Program-made: the position numbers and the translations under genes
Part shown: positions 1 through 5,940 of the stretch, in pieces
Position numbering within the stretch: the first letter of the stretch is position 1
Layout of the letters: each line of letters begins with the position of its first letter
Notes under the pieces: model-generated
Database searches by the model: none
Told to the model about the DNA's origin: nothing
What the model saw: the letters and a program-made list of their open reading frames with translations, nothing else
Assembly: GCA_965651535.1 (NCBI GenBank)
Contig: CBFGSX010000070.1
Span: forward strand, 1 to 7,298
Source: JAQGJA01 sp965651535
GTDB taxonomy: Bacteria > Pseudomonadota > Alphaproteobacteria > Micavibrionales > SZUA-601
Length of the DNA stretch: 7,298 nt
Reading direction: 5' to 3'

Positions 1-190
1 CGGTGGCGGCGAACCACGCGCCGCAGATATAGGAAATCAGCGCAAGCAGGCGGGGGATCGGGTCGATTTCCTCGCCGACATTGCCGATCATTTCATTGGC
101 GCCGCTGATTTGCGCCTGCGCGAAATCGGGCAGCACCACCATCGCCAGAGCGGCGAGGAAAAGAACAGCGCGGGTGCGAACAGACATCAT
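1..190 (-). CDS. IcmC/DotE-like membrane protein, N-terminal fragment
   Basis: This is the first 63 codons of a gene that runs off the left edge. Reading from ATG 190 (a second ATG follows at 187), residues 1-26 form a signal peptide: basic MSVRTR, a hydrophobic stretch, then a cleavage site after AQA. A second hydrophobic segment, ISYICGAWFAAT, begins near residue 52. The layout matches the complete gene at 2656-3633, which also has a signal peptide ending AQA and a first membrane segment AYALGTFFTIT. The two are therefore probably paralogues of the IcmC/DotE kind, small inner-membrane parts of type IVB secretion systems; that family name is inferred mostly from the relative. No convincing ribosome binding site sits directly before 190, since the closest purine run (AGGG) is about 14 bases away. 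A conserved promoter and a short in-frame mini-ORF lie upstream. The 3' end is outside the window. Confidence 0.6.
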   Translation of the reverse strand, partial: MMSVRTRAVLFLAALAMVVLPDFAQAQISGANEMIGNVGEEIDPIPRLLALISYICGAWFAAT

Positions 191-199
191 GCGGCTAGT

Positions 200-259
200 T
201 TATACCCTGGAAAACAGACGATATCTGTGGTGCAAGCCGTTAATCAGGCGATTCTCCAT
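200..259 (-). CDS. Possible 19-codon leader ORF, or relic of an older gene start
   Basis: An ATG at 259 follows AAAGGG by 7 bases and opens a 19-codon frame starting MENRLIN that ends at TAA 202-200. Its first six codons match the start of the gene at 3633 (MKNRLIH), with 17 of 18 bases identical. It lies in the same frame as the downstream ATG at 190, so only the TAA and three further codons separate them. It could be a translated leader coupled to the next gene. It could also be the leftover start of a duplicated gene whose own signal peptide now starts at 190. Nothing in the peptide (no run of one amino acid) suggests classical attenuation. Translation is not proven. Confidence 0.3.
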   Translation of the reverse strand: MENRLINGLHHRYRLFSRV

Positions 260-326
260 CAAAATACCCTTTATGCATTACACCATAAAACCGCGTAAAT
301 TTCAACTAAAATTTTATGCAATTTTA
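242..326 (-). repeat. Promoter/start cassette, copy 1
   Basis: This stretch aligns without gaps to 3616-3700. By hand count 66 of 85 bases are identical: 17/18 over the start codons, 16/32 over the leader and -10 region, and 33/35 over the -35 and upstream AT-rich part. An identical 26-base block covers 292-317. It contains the palindrome TAAAATTTTA and an inverted repeat CTAAAAT/ATTTTAG (306-312 and 321-327), which sits at about -36 to -57 relative to the predicted transcription start. The two copies precede related genes on the same strand. Confidence 0.85.
277..305 (-). promoter_or_regulatory. Sigma70-type promoter for the left-edge IcmC/DotE-like gene
   Basis: On the minus strand TTGAAA (305-300), a 17-base spacer and TGTAAT (282-277) form a good housekeeping promoter. 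A TGG directly before the -10 gives an extended -10. The AT-rich palindromic run just upstream (306-327) resembles an UP element. Transcription would start near 270. The same arrangement recurs before the gene at 3633, which supports function. Confidence 0.7.
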
Positions 327-373
327 GTGCTTTATAGCGATGGAAAAGCGGTTTGGATGCGGGTTCAGAGGCG

Positions 374-400
374 TTGAAATATTAATATAGTGTGTATAAT
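374..400 (+). promoter_or_regulatory. Promoter of the 733-residue repeat/OmpA-domain protein
   Basis: A perfect TATAAT (395-400) is preceded by TTGAAA (374-379) with a short 15-base spacer. Transcription would start near 407, giving a leader of about 29 bases. GAGG at 422-425 lies 10 bases before ATG 436. The promoter diverges from the minus-strand promoter at 277-305, so the 245-base gap 191-435 is a two-way control region. The 15-base spacer is shorter than ideal. Confidence 0.55.
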
Positions 401-435
401 ATGGTTTGATATTTCATATTTGAGGTCATTTTTTT

Positions 436-2637
436 ATGAATAGTTTGAAAAAGTCCCTTTTTGGTTTAGGTACAGCGGTTATTTTGGCAGCGGGCTCCCT
501 TTTTGAGGCAAAAGGGCAAGAGGCTCGCAAGGAAGCCGGGAAGACTGATTCTTACGGTGTGAATGAAGATGGTGACAAATATCCGCTGGATATCAGTGGT
601 ATGTGGAGCGGAAAAACCAAAGGTGGATTTGTTGGACAAATATACAAGTCAGAAGGGTCTTTCTATTTTGATCTCATACAAAAAGGAGACTCTGTATTTG
701 GTTCGGTCTTTTCAAGTCATTATATGGATAGGATTGGAACCTATCGGATCGCGACAAGAGTTGGGGGCGTGTATAAAAAAGGAATCCTTGAGATCGTCAC
801 AACGGGATTAGAGGATAAGCATTCAACGACACCAGTTGTCCAAGGGAATAGGAAATATCCGGCGATGTATGGGTGGGATTATTATGGGGTAGTGGCCCAT
901 AAAGATGGAGAGGATATACTCCAATGGGAAGCAACACGTAAAAAAGATCCTCAGATGTTTATACGTGAGGGTGGCAAAATTACACGAGGAAAAGCGAGCA
1001 CGCTCGGTTCATATCCTGTGCTTGCAGCGTATACTTCTGAAGTTGTGACATTTAAAAGAGTAAATCTGAGTGAAGGGAGGGTTGACAACAAGGAAAAATT
1101 CCCTGCCGATATAAGTGGGATTTGGACCGGGATTACCCCTTTCTCCTATAACCATTATGGTCAGCATGGGAGTGCTTGGACACCATTAATTCAGTTAACG
1201 CTTTTGCAAAAAGATGACTCCGTCAAGGGGTCCTATTTTCTGAAGTTTGATGTGATGAATGGGTTAGGCGTGTTCCAGATCCATGCGAACGTGAAGGGGA
1301 CATATAAGAATGGCAATCTTGATGTTGTGACCACAGGCATTATTGAGAAGGACTCCTATACGGCGCGGAATGCATCCACAACCGGCCCAGTTGCACCAGA
1401 TCAACGAAAAGGAACGACCTATGACCGCCGCATCACAGGAGAATTCAGAAAGACGCCGGATGGTTATGTGCTGGATGGCCTGACTTCCATTCATAGCCAA
1501 AAGGCGTTTCAGCATAGCGGGCTTCGAGTCAAATATGGAGCCGCATCCGAGCTTGTTGGTTATTCTTCCTCGCTCATCCCAATTTTCTCGGTTTTTGAAA
1601 AAACGGCGAGCGGTAAGGAGGAGACTACAAAAGCGGAGAAAAGAGAATCATCCATTTCAGGAGTATGGGAAGGAAGTTTTGCTAGACCGGATTATAATCT
1701 CTACAAGAAGTCACCGGGGAATACGGTATTCAGGCTTGAGATAGAGGAGGAGGACTCACACGTTCAGGGGGTGCTTTATGTTGAGCAAGGATGGAAAGGA
1801 AAATATCCTGCCAAGATTGTAACGACTGTATCCGGGACTTACAGAAATCAGGTTTTAGAGCTTAATGCCGATCAGCTAAACAAGGACAAGTCTTTTCTTT
1901 CCTCAAATTACGGAGCGCATGTTGCTTATGATTTTCATTTAAAGTTGAAAAGAGGTGATACAGACAAAAACTCTGTTTTGTATGGTTGGTATGACTATCG
2001 GTCGGCGGATTACTTTTGGTATGGGCGTGGCTCGGGAATCCAAACGTATGTTGAGCCATTGAAGCCGAAGAATCTCAGCTATAAGGCCAATGAGGCACAG
2101 GAGAACTTTGTTCCTGTTCTTGTTTATCTGAACAAAACGGATATTCTTTCAAAAGATAAAATGACTACGGTTTCTACTGATCGCAAGGAGGTGGTTAATG
2201 TTGTTAAAGACCAAACATTACACGGTCATGAGGAGAAGCGAGTAGCAATGCTTGTGGGTTTTGATAATCCCTATGAACAAAGAGAGATTGCTACAACGTT
2301 CAAAAATATCTTATTCATTGAACAAAAGACAGGATTCTTGACGCAGGACGACTCAATGAAGGTTGTTGCGTTGGGACAAGTCCTGCAAAAGCATGCTGAT
2401 TGGAAAGTTTTGCTGTTTGGTCATACCGACTCACGTGGGGGCAGAGAGGCCCTAAAAGACCTTTCCAACGAAAGAGTGCAAAAAGTCGAACAGATGTTGA
2501 CAGATATTTTTGGAGTTGATAGGCGGCGCATCTCGGGAGCTGGATTTGGCGGTGGAAGCCCTGTCGCGCCGAATGCCAGAGAGGAGGGCCGTCAGCTTAA
2601 CCGCCGCGTCGAGATTACAATAATCCGCCCGCAGTAG
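436..2637 (+). CDS. Exported protein with three ISGxW repeats and an OmpA-like C-terminal domain
   Basis: The product has 733 residues. Residues 1-27 are a signal peptide (MNSLKK, hydrophobic core, likely cleavage after AKG); there is no lipobox cysteine. Three diverged repeats follow, opening at I53, I226 and I407 with ISG[MIV]WxG. Each continues with an F/L-rich strand, a DSV-x-G turn (DSHVQG in the third), and V-x-GxY[KR] then a leucine strand. The first two also share VTTG. The pattern suggests beta-rich modules of about 150-180 residues. Residues about 622-728 are an OmpA/MotB-type domain with GHTDSRGG and LSNERVQKV; D665 and R680 match the pair that binds diaminopimelate in OmpA, and NRRVEI (722-727) closes it. 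The protein is thus probably periplasmic or surface exposed and anchored on peptidoglycan. I do not recognise the repeats; a lipocalin-like GxW start is only a guess. The gene is clearly AT-richer than its neighbours, suggesting transfer. It converges on the next gene with an 18-base gap. Confidence 0.85.
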   Translation: MNSLKKSLFGLGTAVILAAGSLFEAKGQEARKEAGKTDSYGVNEDGDKYPLDISGMWSGKTKGGFVGQIYKSEGSFYFDLIQKGDSVFGSVFSSHYMDRIGTYRIATRVGGVYKKGILEIVTTGLEDKHSTTPVVQGNRKYPAMYGWDYYGVVAHKDGEDILQWEATRKKDPQMFIREGGKITRGKASTLGSYPVLAAYTSEVVTFKRVNLSEGRVDNKEKFPADISGIWTGITPFSYNHYGQHGSAWTPLIQLTLLQKDDSVKGSYFLKFDVMNGLGVFQIHANVKGTYKNGNLDVVTTGIIEKDSYTARNASTTGPVAPDQRKGTTYDRRITGEFRKTPDGYVLDGLTSIHSQKAFQHSGLRVKYGAASELVGYSSSLIPIFSVFEKTASGKEETTKAEKRESSISGVWEGSFARPDYNLYKKSPGNTVFRLEIEEEDSHVQGVLYVEQGWKGKYPAKIVTTVSGTYRNQVLELNADQLNKDKSFLSSNYGAHVAYDFHLKLKRGDTDKNSVLYGWYDYRSADYFWYGRGSGIQTYVEPLKPKNLSYKANEAQENFVPVLVYLNKTDILSKDKMTTVSTDRKEVVNVVKDQTLHGHEEKRVAMLVGFDNPYEQREIATTFKNILFIEQKTGFLTQDDSMKVVALGQVLQKHADWKVLLFGHTDSRGGREALKDLSNERVQKVEQMLTDIFGVDRRRISGAGFGGGSPVAPNAREEGRQLNRRVEITIIRPQ

Positions 2638-2655
2638 TTGGATGCTTAGCGCGCT

Positions 2656-3633
2656 TCAATTCATAAATTGTCTTGTATCGAAAACGAAATTATCCGGGTT
2701 GCCGACAAAGGTTTCTTGGATTACCCCAACCAACATACCCCCATTGGCCAGTGCGGCGCCAGCGACAAAATGCGTCACCACCGCCGTCAGCGAGGCGTTG
2801 CCGCCGCCCTCGGCCATCATGCGCAGCAGGAACAATCCGCGCAGCACGCTGATATAGCCGACGATGCGCAGGAAGATGAACACGGCCCACAAGGCCTGGT
2901 TGGCGCGATCCGCCAGCGGGCTGGTGTCGTTGGTCAAAAGCGGGTTGCTGTGAATATCCGTCGTGCCGAAAAGCGAGCCCTGGATCGTGAACATCACATA
3001 ACCGAAAGCCATCAGCCCCGCGGCGACGACGAAGGTCATCATGGTGCCCATCCCGCCGGGCGCCTGCGGCCCGTCCTGATTGGCCAGTGCCATGCGCTTG
3101 AGGCCGATGAACATGAAGATTGCGCCGGCTAGATAGGCCACGAAAGGGAGAAGGTTCTCAAGGAAAGGCCCGCCGAAATCAACGACAAAACGGCCCAGCG
3201 CCTGATCGAGGCCGTCGCCCGAAAACGTGCCGGCCGTAATGGTGACATGGTCTTGTGCCGTGACAAGGTCATTGGTCTCGCCGATTCCGCCGCCGCCCAA
3301 AGTGCGTACCAGCATATTGGCGACGGTCGGCGAGAGAATGAAAAACCCTGCGGCGCATAAGCGTAAAAAGGCGGGCATGACCGGGTTGCGGCCCGGATCG
3401 TCGACATGGGCGCGCAGCATTTGCAACCCGGTAATGGTGAAAAACGTCCCCAGCGCATAAGCCAGAAGCGACAGGAAGAATTGCAGCGAGATCAGCGAAT
3501 CATAGACCGTATTGGTCATATCGCCCAGAGTTTGAGCCTGGGCCAGGGCGGCGTTCGGATTTATGACCAGAATCGCCCCGCCCAGAACCAGGGCTAACCC
3601 AAGGCGACATAAGTGAATCAGGCGATTCTTCAT
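2656..3633 (-). CDS. IcmC/DotE-like multi-repeat inner-membrane protein
   Basis: The product has 325 residues. It has a signal peptide (about 1-33, ending ALAQA), then six likely membrane segments near 51-72, 88-109, 161-178, 198-219, 246-271 and 283-305. They form three related pairs. The first helix of each shares a Y-x-x-G...G-L pattern: AYALGTFFTITGLQML (59-74), AYLAGAIFMFIGLKRM (166-181) and GYISVLRGLFLLRMM (259-273). The third pair (RGLFLLR, then a TxxxHFxxGAALAN-like helix and a V-x-x-T end) recalls IcmC/DotE and DotV of Dot/Icm type IVB secretion, which have one such unit in about 190 residues. This protein would be an expanded version. The assignment rests on pattern memory, not a search. 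The start at ATG 3633 has AAGG 8 bases upstream and a strong promoter. The left-edge gene is a probable paralogue. Confidence 0.65.
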   Translation of the reverse strand: MKNRLIHLCRLGLALVLGGAILVINPNAALAQAQTLGDMTNTVYDSLISLQFFLSLLAYALGTFFTITGLQMLRAHVDDPGRNPVMPAFLRLCAAGFFILSPTVANMLVRTLGGGGIGETNDLVTAQDHVTITAGTFSGDGLDQALGRFVVDFGGPFLENLLPFVAYLAGAIFMFIGLKRMALANQDGPQAPGGMGTMMTFVVAAGLMAFGYVMFTIQGSLFGTTDIHSNPLLTNDTSPLADRANQALWAVFIFLRIVGYISVLRGLFLLRMMAEGGGNASLTAVVTHFVAGAALANGGMLVGVIQETFVGNPDNFVFDTRQFMN

Positions 3634-3700
3634 AAGGGATACCTTGGCCTATTAGAGCATATAAGCGCGTAAATTTCAACTAAAATTTTATATAATTTTA
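3616..3700 (-). repeat. Promoter/start cassette, copy 2
   Basis: This is the partner of 242-326 at a constant offset of 3374 bases. It includes codons 1-6 of the gene starting at 3633, the leader, the -10 and -35 boxes and the AT-rich upstream palindrome. The 26-base identical block is 3666-3691. The leader has diverged most, while the -35/UP region is almost unchanged. Confidence 0.85.
3651..3679 (-). promoter_or_regulatory. Sigma70-type promoter for the 325-residue IcmC/DotE-like gene
   Basis: On the minus strand TTGAAA (3679-3674), a 17-base spacer and TCTAAT (3656-3651) form the promoter, with TGC before the -10 (extended -10). It has the same geometry as copy 1, with an AT-rich UP-like run at 3680-3700. 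Transcription would start near 3644, leaving a leader of about 11 bases with AAGG. Confidence 0.7.
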
Positions 3701-3770
3701 ATACCTTGACGGAGGGTTAAGGAGTAGGGGGTTTGGGACAAAAAAAATTTCTTTTCCGGGCTTCCGGTCT

Positions 3771-3801
3771 TTGTTTTTTTCACAGGAAAAAGTGCTATAT
3801 T
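3771..3801 (+). promoter_or_regulatory. Probable hpf promoter (extended -10)
   Basis: TGC followed by TATATT (3796-3801) makes an extended -10. The -35 is weak: TTGTTT (3771-3776) is 19 bases upstream in a T-rich run. Transcription would start near 3808, giving a leader of about 26 bases. No clear sigma54 (GG-N10-GC) site was noticed. A direct repeat TTCCGG at 3754-3759 and 3762-3767 lies just upstream. Confidence 0.45.
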
Positions 3802-3833
3802 AGGCGGAAGAAGTCCCAATGAAAGGAAACCCC

Positions 3834-4631
3834 ATGCAAGTTATCGTTCAGGGCCAACATCTTGATGTTGGCGAGGCGCTCCGTGGCCATGTCGAAGAAA
3901 AGTTAACGGATACCTGCACCCGCTATTTTAACCACTCGATCCAGAGCAATGTGTATTTCACGCGCGAGGCAAGCGGTTTTCGCACGGATATTACCCTGTC
4001 GGTGGGGAATGGGATTCTCCTTAAATCCACGGCGAACGCGCATGATCCGTATCCGGCCTTTGATCAGGCCAATGACAAGCTTGTGCGGCAGCTGAAAAAA
4101 TACAAGGAAAGACTGAAAGATCATCATGCCGAGCAAGGGAAATCGGCGTTGAAATTCCTTCCGGCCAACGAATACACCTTTGCCGACCGCGACGCGCTGG
4201 AACATGGCGAAGGCGGCGATGCGCCGGTCACGCTGGCCGAATTGCCGACCCATTTGCCGACTTTGGCGGTCGCGGATGCTGTCATGCGCATGGATCTGGC
4301 GGATCTCAATGCTTTCCTGTTCCGCAACGCCGCGCATGGCCGCCTGAACATGGTCTATCGCCGCAAGGACGGGAATATCGGCTGGGTCGATCCGCAGGAC
4401 GGGGCTTTGTCCAAGGAATCCAAGCAGGAATCGAAGAAACCGGCCAAAAAACCGACAGCGAAAAAACCGGCAGCCAAAAAGACCAAGGCGTCTCCCAAAA
4501 AACCGGCAAAGAAGAAAGCTGTGGTTAAGTCACAGAAAACATTAAAAAAGTCCATGAAAAAAACGGCGCGCAAGCCCGTTTTGCCCAAGCCCAAGGCCAA
4601 AAAGACAAGCAAGGCCAAGCGTCGTAAATAG
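3834..4631 (+). CDS. hpf: Long-form ribosome hibernation promoting factor with lysine-rich tail
   Basis: HPF binds the decoding region of idle 30S subunits and, in its long form, pairs 70S ribosomes into inactive 100S dimers. ATG 3834 is chosen because AAAGGA (3822-3827) lies 6 bases before it and the protein then begins MQVIVQGQHLDVGEAL like family members; an ATG at 3819 lacks such a site. The product is 265 residues. Residues 1-97 form the S30AE domain. A linker follows, and about 130-187 is the C-terminal dimerisation domain (LPTLAVADAVMRMDLAD, FRNAAHGRLNMVYRRKDGN, IGWVDP). Long HPF usually ends about there, near 190 residues. Here residues 193-265 add a tail with 30 Lys and 3 Arg among 73 residues, in PAKK/AAKK-type repeats like histone H1 or AlgP. 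The tail could bind RNA or DNA; its role is unknown. ptsN follows. Confidence 0.93.
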   Translation: MQVIVQGQHLDVGEALRGHVEEKLTDTCTRYFNHSIQSNVYFTREASGFRTDITLSVGNGILLKSTANAHDPYPAFDQANDKLVRQLKKYKERLKDHHAEQGKSALKFLPANEYTFADRDALEHGEGGDAPVTLAELPTHLPTLAVADAVMRMDLADLNAFLFRNAAHGRLNMVYRRKDGNIGWVDPQDGALSKESKQESKKPAKKPTAKKPAAKKTKASPKKPAKKKAVVKSQKTLKKSMKKTARKPVLPKPKAKKTSKAKRRK

Positions 4632-4644
4632 ACATAATTATGAA

Positions 4645-4673
4645 TTGACAGGAAGGGGGAATTGGGTCATAAT
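4645..4673 (+). promoter_or_regulatory. Near-consensus ptsN promoter
   Basis: A perfect TTGACA (4645-4650), a 17-base spacer and CATAAT (4668-4673) lie 14 bases after the hpf stop codon. Transcription would start near 4680, leaving a leader of about 128 bases before ptsN. A perfect inverted repeat covers the spacer and -10 box, so a protein or a DNA structure there could control initiation. Confidence 0.55.
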
Positions 4674-4682
4674 TCCCCCTTC
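4652..4682 (+). terminator. Perfect 12-bp stem-loop after hpf
   Basis: GAAGGGGGAATT and AATTCCCCCTTC pair perfectly around a 7-base loop (GGGTCAT), 20 bases after the hpf stop. The stem is strong, but no T-run follows, so it may be an imperfect terminator or an mRNA-stabilising hairpin. It also overlaps the promoter at 4645-4673 and could be an operator. Confidence 0.5.
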
Positions 4683-4692
4683 TGCGCGACCT

Positions 4693-4708
4693 CGGGCAGT
4701 ATTGCCCG
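4693..4708 (+). other. Small hairpin in the ptsN leader
   Basis: CGGGCA and TGCCCG form a perfect 6-bp stem with a GTAT tetraloop, within the predicted ptsN leader, roughly 100 bases before the start codon. It may be a structural element or part of a transcription stop downstream of the hpf stem-loop. No known riboswitch is recognised. Confidence 0.3.
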
Positions 4709-4807
4709 CCCGCGCCAAACCAAACGGTAGAAGAAACAACAAAGCTGCGTTTGACCCGATTGACCCAAAACGTCGTCCCCCTTTCCTTTACAACCCGAGG
4801 CTCGTCC

Positions 4808-5260
4808 ATGTTCAAACCGGATGCGGTAGAACACCATTTGAAAGCCAGCAGCAAGAAACATTTGCTGCAACGCCTGTCCGATACGCTGGCCGAAGCCACC
4901 GGCCATGAATCGCGCGAAATTTTCGACCGCCTGTTCGAGCGCGAGAAGCTCGGCTCGACCGGCATGGGCGACGGCATCGCCATTCCGCACGCCCGCCTGC
5001 CGGGGCTTGACCGCGTTTACGCCGTCTTCGCCACGATGGGCGAGCCGGTGGATTTCGAAGCCATCGACGGCAAGCCCGTCGATTTGGTCTGCGCGCTGAT
5101 GGCGCCGCAGGATGCCGGAGCCGATCACCTGACGGCGCTGGCCAAGGTGTCGCGTCTGCTGCGTTCCAAGGATTTCTGCACCCGCGTGCGCGGCGCCGAT
5201 TCCAAGGATGCCGTGCTGTCGCTAATCATCAACGACGCCAGCCAGCAAGAAGCGGCCTAG
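4808..5260 (+). CDS. ptsN: Nitrogen-related PTS EIIA protein (EIIA-Ntr)
   Basis: PtsN is the last phosphate carrier of the regulatory PTS-Ntr chain (PtsP, PtsO/NPr, PtsN). It does not move sugar; its phosphorylation state regulates potassium handling, nitrogen and stress functions in the cytoplasm. The product is 150 residues, close to the family length. The PTS EIIA type 2 fold is shown by LKASSKKHLLQRLSD, then LFEREKLGSTGMGDGIAIPH with the phosphorylated histidine at H61, then VDLVCALMAPQDAGADHL and LAKVSRLLRSKDF. ATG 4808 is preferred because GAGG (4797-4800) lies 7 bases upstream; a TTG at 4751 would add residues foreign to the family. It follows hpf as in many proteobacteria, probably with its own promoter. 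It converges with lipB. Confidence 0.95.
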   Translation: MFKPDAVEHHLKASSKKHLLQRLSDTLAEATGHESREIFDRLFEREKLGSTGMGDGIAIPHARLPGLDRVYAVFATMGEPVDFEAIDGKPVDLVCALMAPQDAGADHLTALAKVSRLLRSKDFCTRVRGADSKDAVLSLIINDASQQEAA

Positions 5261-5269
5261 CCTTTTTTC

Positions 5270-5312
5270 AAAGGATTCCTCGTCGGCGCGCAGCGCCTCG
5301 CTCGGAATGACA
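5270..5312. repeat. REP-like palindrome between convergent ptsN and lipB
   Basis: ATTCC (5275-5279) pairs with GGAAT (5304-5308), and inside it GGCGC (5285-5289) pairs with GCGCC (5293-5297) around GCA. On the minus strand it reads TGTCATTCCGAGCGAGGCG, a wording I recall from dispersed intergenic palindromes in many bacterial genomes. CCTTT/AAAGG (5261-5274) adds a small hairpin. It may help end transcription of both genes. Confidence 0.5.
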
Positions 5313-5317
5313 GGGTG

Positions 5318-5932
5318 TTAAAAAATCTCTCGAAATTTTTTTTGCAGTATGGCGTCGAGCTCTTCCATCGAGGCAGTTTTCCCCAGCGCGTGCAAGGATG
5401 TCACGCCGTCTTCGGCAATGCCGCAAGGCACGATGCCGTCATAATGCGATAGATCGGGATTCACGTTCAAAGAAAGCCCGTGATAGGTCACGCCGGAACG
5501 CACGCGCAACCCTAATGCTGCAATTTTTTTCTGCTGCCCGTCGCGGCAAGCGACCCACAAACCGATTTTACCCTCGCGGCGATAGGCCTTCACCTTGAAG
5601 GCCTCCAGCGTTCGGATGACAATCTCTTCAAGGTCGAACACGAATTTGCGGATGTCGCCGCCACGCTTTTGCAGATCGAGCATGACATAGGCAATGCGCT
5701 GGCCGGGGCCGTGATAGGTGTATTGCCCGCCGCGTCCCGTCTCATAAACCGGAAAGCGCGCTTTCAACAAATCCTGTTTCTTCGCGCTGGTTCCGGCGGT
5801 GTAAAGCGGCGGATGCTCCAGCAGCCAGATTGTCTCGGGCGCCTCCTTGCGACGGATCGCGGCGACGCGTTCTTCCTGACGCGTGACGGCGTCCGGATAG
5901 TCGACGGGCAGGGGAGAGGTGATGAATTCCAT
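5318..5932 (-). CDS. lipB: Octanoyl-[acyl carrier protein]:protein N-octanoyltransferase
   Basis: LipB moves the octanoyl group from octanoyl-ACP to a lysine of lipoyl domains (such as the E2 subunits of pyruvate and 2-oxoglutarate dehydrogenase and GcvH); LipA then inserts sulfur. The product is 204 residues, normal for the family. Visible motifs are LLEHPPLYTAGTSA, GRGGQYTYHGPGQ (65-78 region, H74), the KIAALGLRV block with catalytic lysine K136, YHGLSLNVNPDL, and GIVPCGI with catalytic cysteine C170. ATG 5932 is the only sensible start because an in-frame TAG lies three codons upstream. There is no Shine-Dalgarno-like sequence before it, so translation may be leaderless or otherwise SD-independent. 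It follows glpD on the same strand but is separated by a palindromic element, so it is probably its own transcript. Confidence 0.95.
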   Translation of the reverse strand: MEFITSPLPVDYPDAVTRQEERVAAIRRKEAPETIWLLEHPPLYTAGTSAKKQDLLKARFPVYETGRGGQYTYHGPGQRIAYVMLDLQKRGGDIRKFVFDLEEIVIRTLEAFKVKAYRREGKIGLWVACRDGQQKKIAALGLRVRSGVTYHGLSLNVNPDLSHYDGIVPCGIAEDGVTSLHALGKTASMEELDAILQKKFREIF

Positions 5933-5940
5933 ACGGTGCT

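Noticed and set aside
81..377. Plus-strand ORF of 98 codons across the left control region
   Set aside because: It overlaps the start of the minus-strand membrane gene and both divergent promoters, and the product has no recognisable features.
2668..3132. Plus-strand ORF opposite the 325-residue membrane-protein gene
   Set aside because: His/Gln/Ala-rich shadow of the membrane gene's codons; no ribosome binding site or family match.
3754..3767. Direct repeat TTCCGG-N2-TTCCGG upstream of hpf as an operator
   Set aside because: Six-base repeats are too short to claim a regulator site without conservation data.
3903..4337. Minus-strand ORF opposite hpf
   Set aside because: It lies wholly antisense to a well-supported gene, with no domain.
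4355..4618. Minus-strand hydrophobic ORF opposite the end of hpf
   Set aside because: It is the complement of the lysine-codon tail (AAA/AAG read as TTT/CTT), which automatically gives Phe/Leu-rich text; no start signals.
4751..4807. TTG 4751 as ptsN start
   Set aside because: The added N-terminal residues do not fit EIIA-Ntr, and ATG 4808 has a good ribosome binding site.
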